DNA of 5,545 nt from the NCBI GenBank assembly GCA_900766125.1, contig CAAFUD010000251.1, forward strand, positions 1 through 5,545, in the 5' to 3' direction. Positions 5,380 to 5,545 of the stretch are shown piece after piece. Both the position numbers and the translations under genes were made by a program. How positions within the stretch are numbered: the stretch's first letter is position 1; every line of letters begins with the position of its first letter. The stretch is from an uncultured Veillonella sp. (GTDB lineage: Bacteria > Bacillota > Negativicutes > Veillonellales > Veillonellaceae). The notes below the pieces were generated by a model. The model was not told where the DNA came from. It worked only from the letters and a program-made list of their open reading frames with translations, and ran no database searches.

Positions 5380-5545
5380 TTATAGAGATTTAACAACCTC
5401 TGCACAACGATGACAAAGTGTAGGGTGTTCGCTATCTTGACCTACTGTATCGCGGTGGATCCAGCAGCGTTCACATTTTTCAAGTTCAGATGGAGCAACT
5501 ACTGTTGCAACGCCTGTTTCTTCGTCTTTTACAGCCTCTGCTGGA
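5380..5545 (-). CDS. ileS: Isoleucyl-tRNA synthetase, C-terminal 54 residues (start right of window)
   Basis: The frame runs in from the right edge and stops at TAA 5382-5380. The visible tail contains KCERCWIHRDTVGQ and then HPTLCHRCAEVV, a pair of C-x2-C motifs 16 residues apart. This is the zinc-binding C-terminal domain typical of bacterial isoleucyl-tRNA synthetase, where it contributes to tRNA binding during charging of tRNA-Ile in the cytoplasm. The pattern E-K-C-x-R-C-W followed by H-P-T-L-C-x-R-C is highly characteristic. All four cysteines are present and the end VVKSL is of normal family length, so the tail looks intact. The catalytic HIGH and KMSKS motifs would lie outside the window. 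It is separated from the small peptide gene by a terminator and so is probably transcribed independently. Confidence 0.93.
   Translation of the reverse strand, partial: PAEAVKDEETGVATVVAPSELEKCERCWIHRDTVGQDSEHPTLCHRCAEVVKSL

Overview
The window most likely comes from a diderm Firmicute of the class Negativicutes, with Veillonella the best guess. The base composition is AT-leaning. Strong Shine-Dalgarno sites (GGGGAG, AAGGAGG) and Firmicute-like sigma-A promoters occur together with signal-peptide-bearing beta-barrel proteins that need an outer membrane. The genus is an inference from gene style and not a search result.

Layout. Positions 2-796 (+) hold the 3' part of an unrecognised cytoplasmic-looking protein whose start lies off the left edge. 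A bidirectional hairpin terminator (813-851) separates it from everything else, all of which is on the minus strand. Reading leftward from the right edge: the last 54 codons of ileS (5545-5380) with its C-terminal four-cysteine zinc site; a terminator (5261-5331); a 406-base stretch without a recognisable long gene that carries two candidate promoters and a short inverted repeat; a very small gene for a 25-residue amphipathic peptide (4973-4896) with a near-ideal ribosome binding site and its own terminator (4846-4879); a strong promoter (4736-4764); and a three-gene operon (4646-913).

The operon encodes three paralogous secreted proteins of 376, 421 and 416 residues. Each has a signal peptide, an almost invariant short pre-barrel segment, and a strand-rich body that resembles the 12-strand beta-domain of inverse autotransporters (the intimin/invasin type). 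After the barrel comes a short linker, and then the protein ends: there is no Ig-like or other passenger. The predicted strands are conserved between copies, while the predicted loops differ strongly in length and sequence. This suggests a tandem family of surface barrels that vary by duplication and loop divergence. Two copies end in a shared C-terminal motif (P-x-D-H-L-stop). The third (last) copy has lost it in frame, but a matching HYPHDHL-stop lies just downstream in another frame, which points to a recent frameshift.

The two items most worth following up are the unannotated 25-residue peptide gene and the passenger-less, loop-variable barrel array with its conserved and, in one copy, frameshifted C-terminus.
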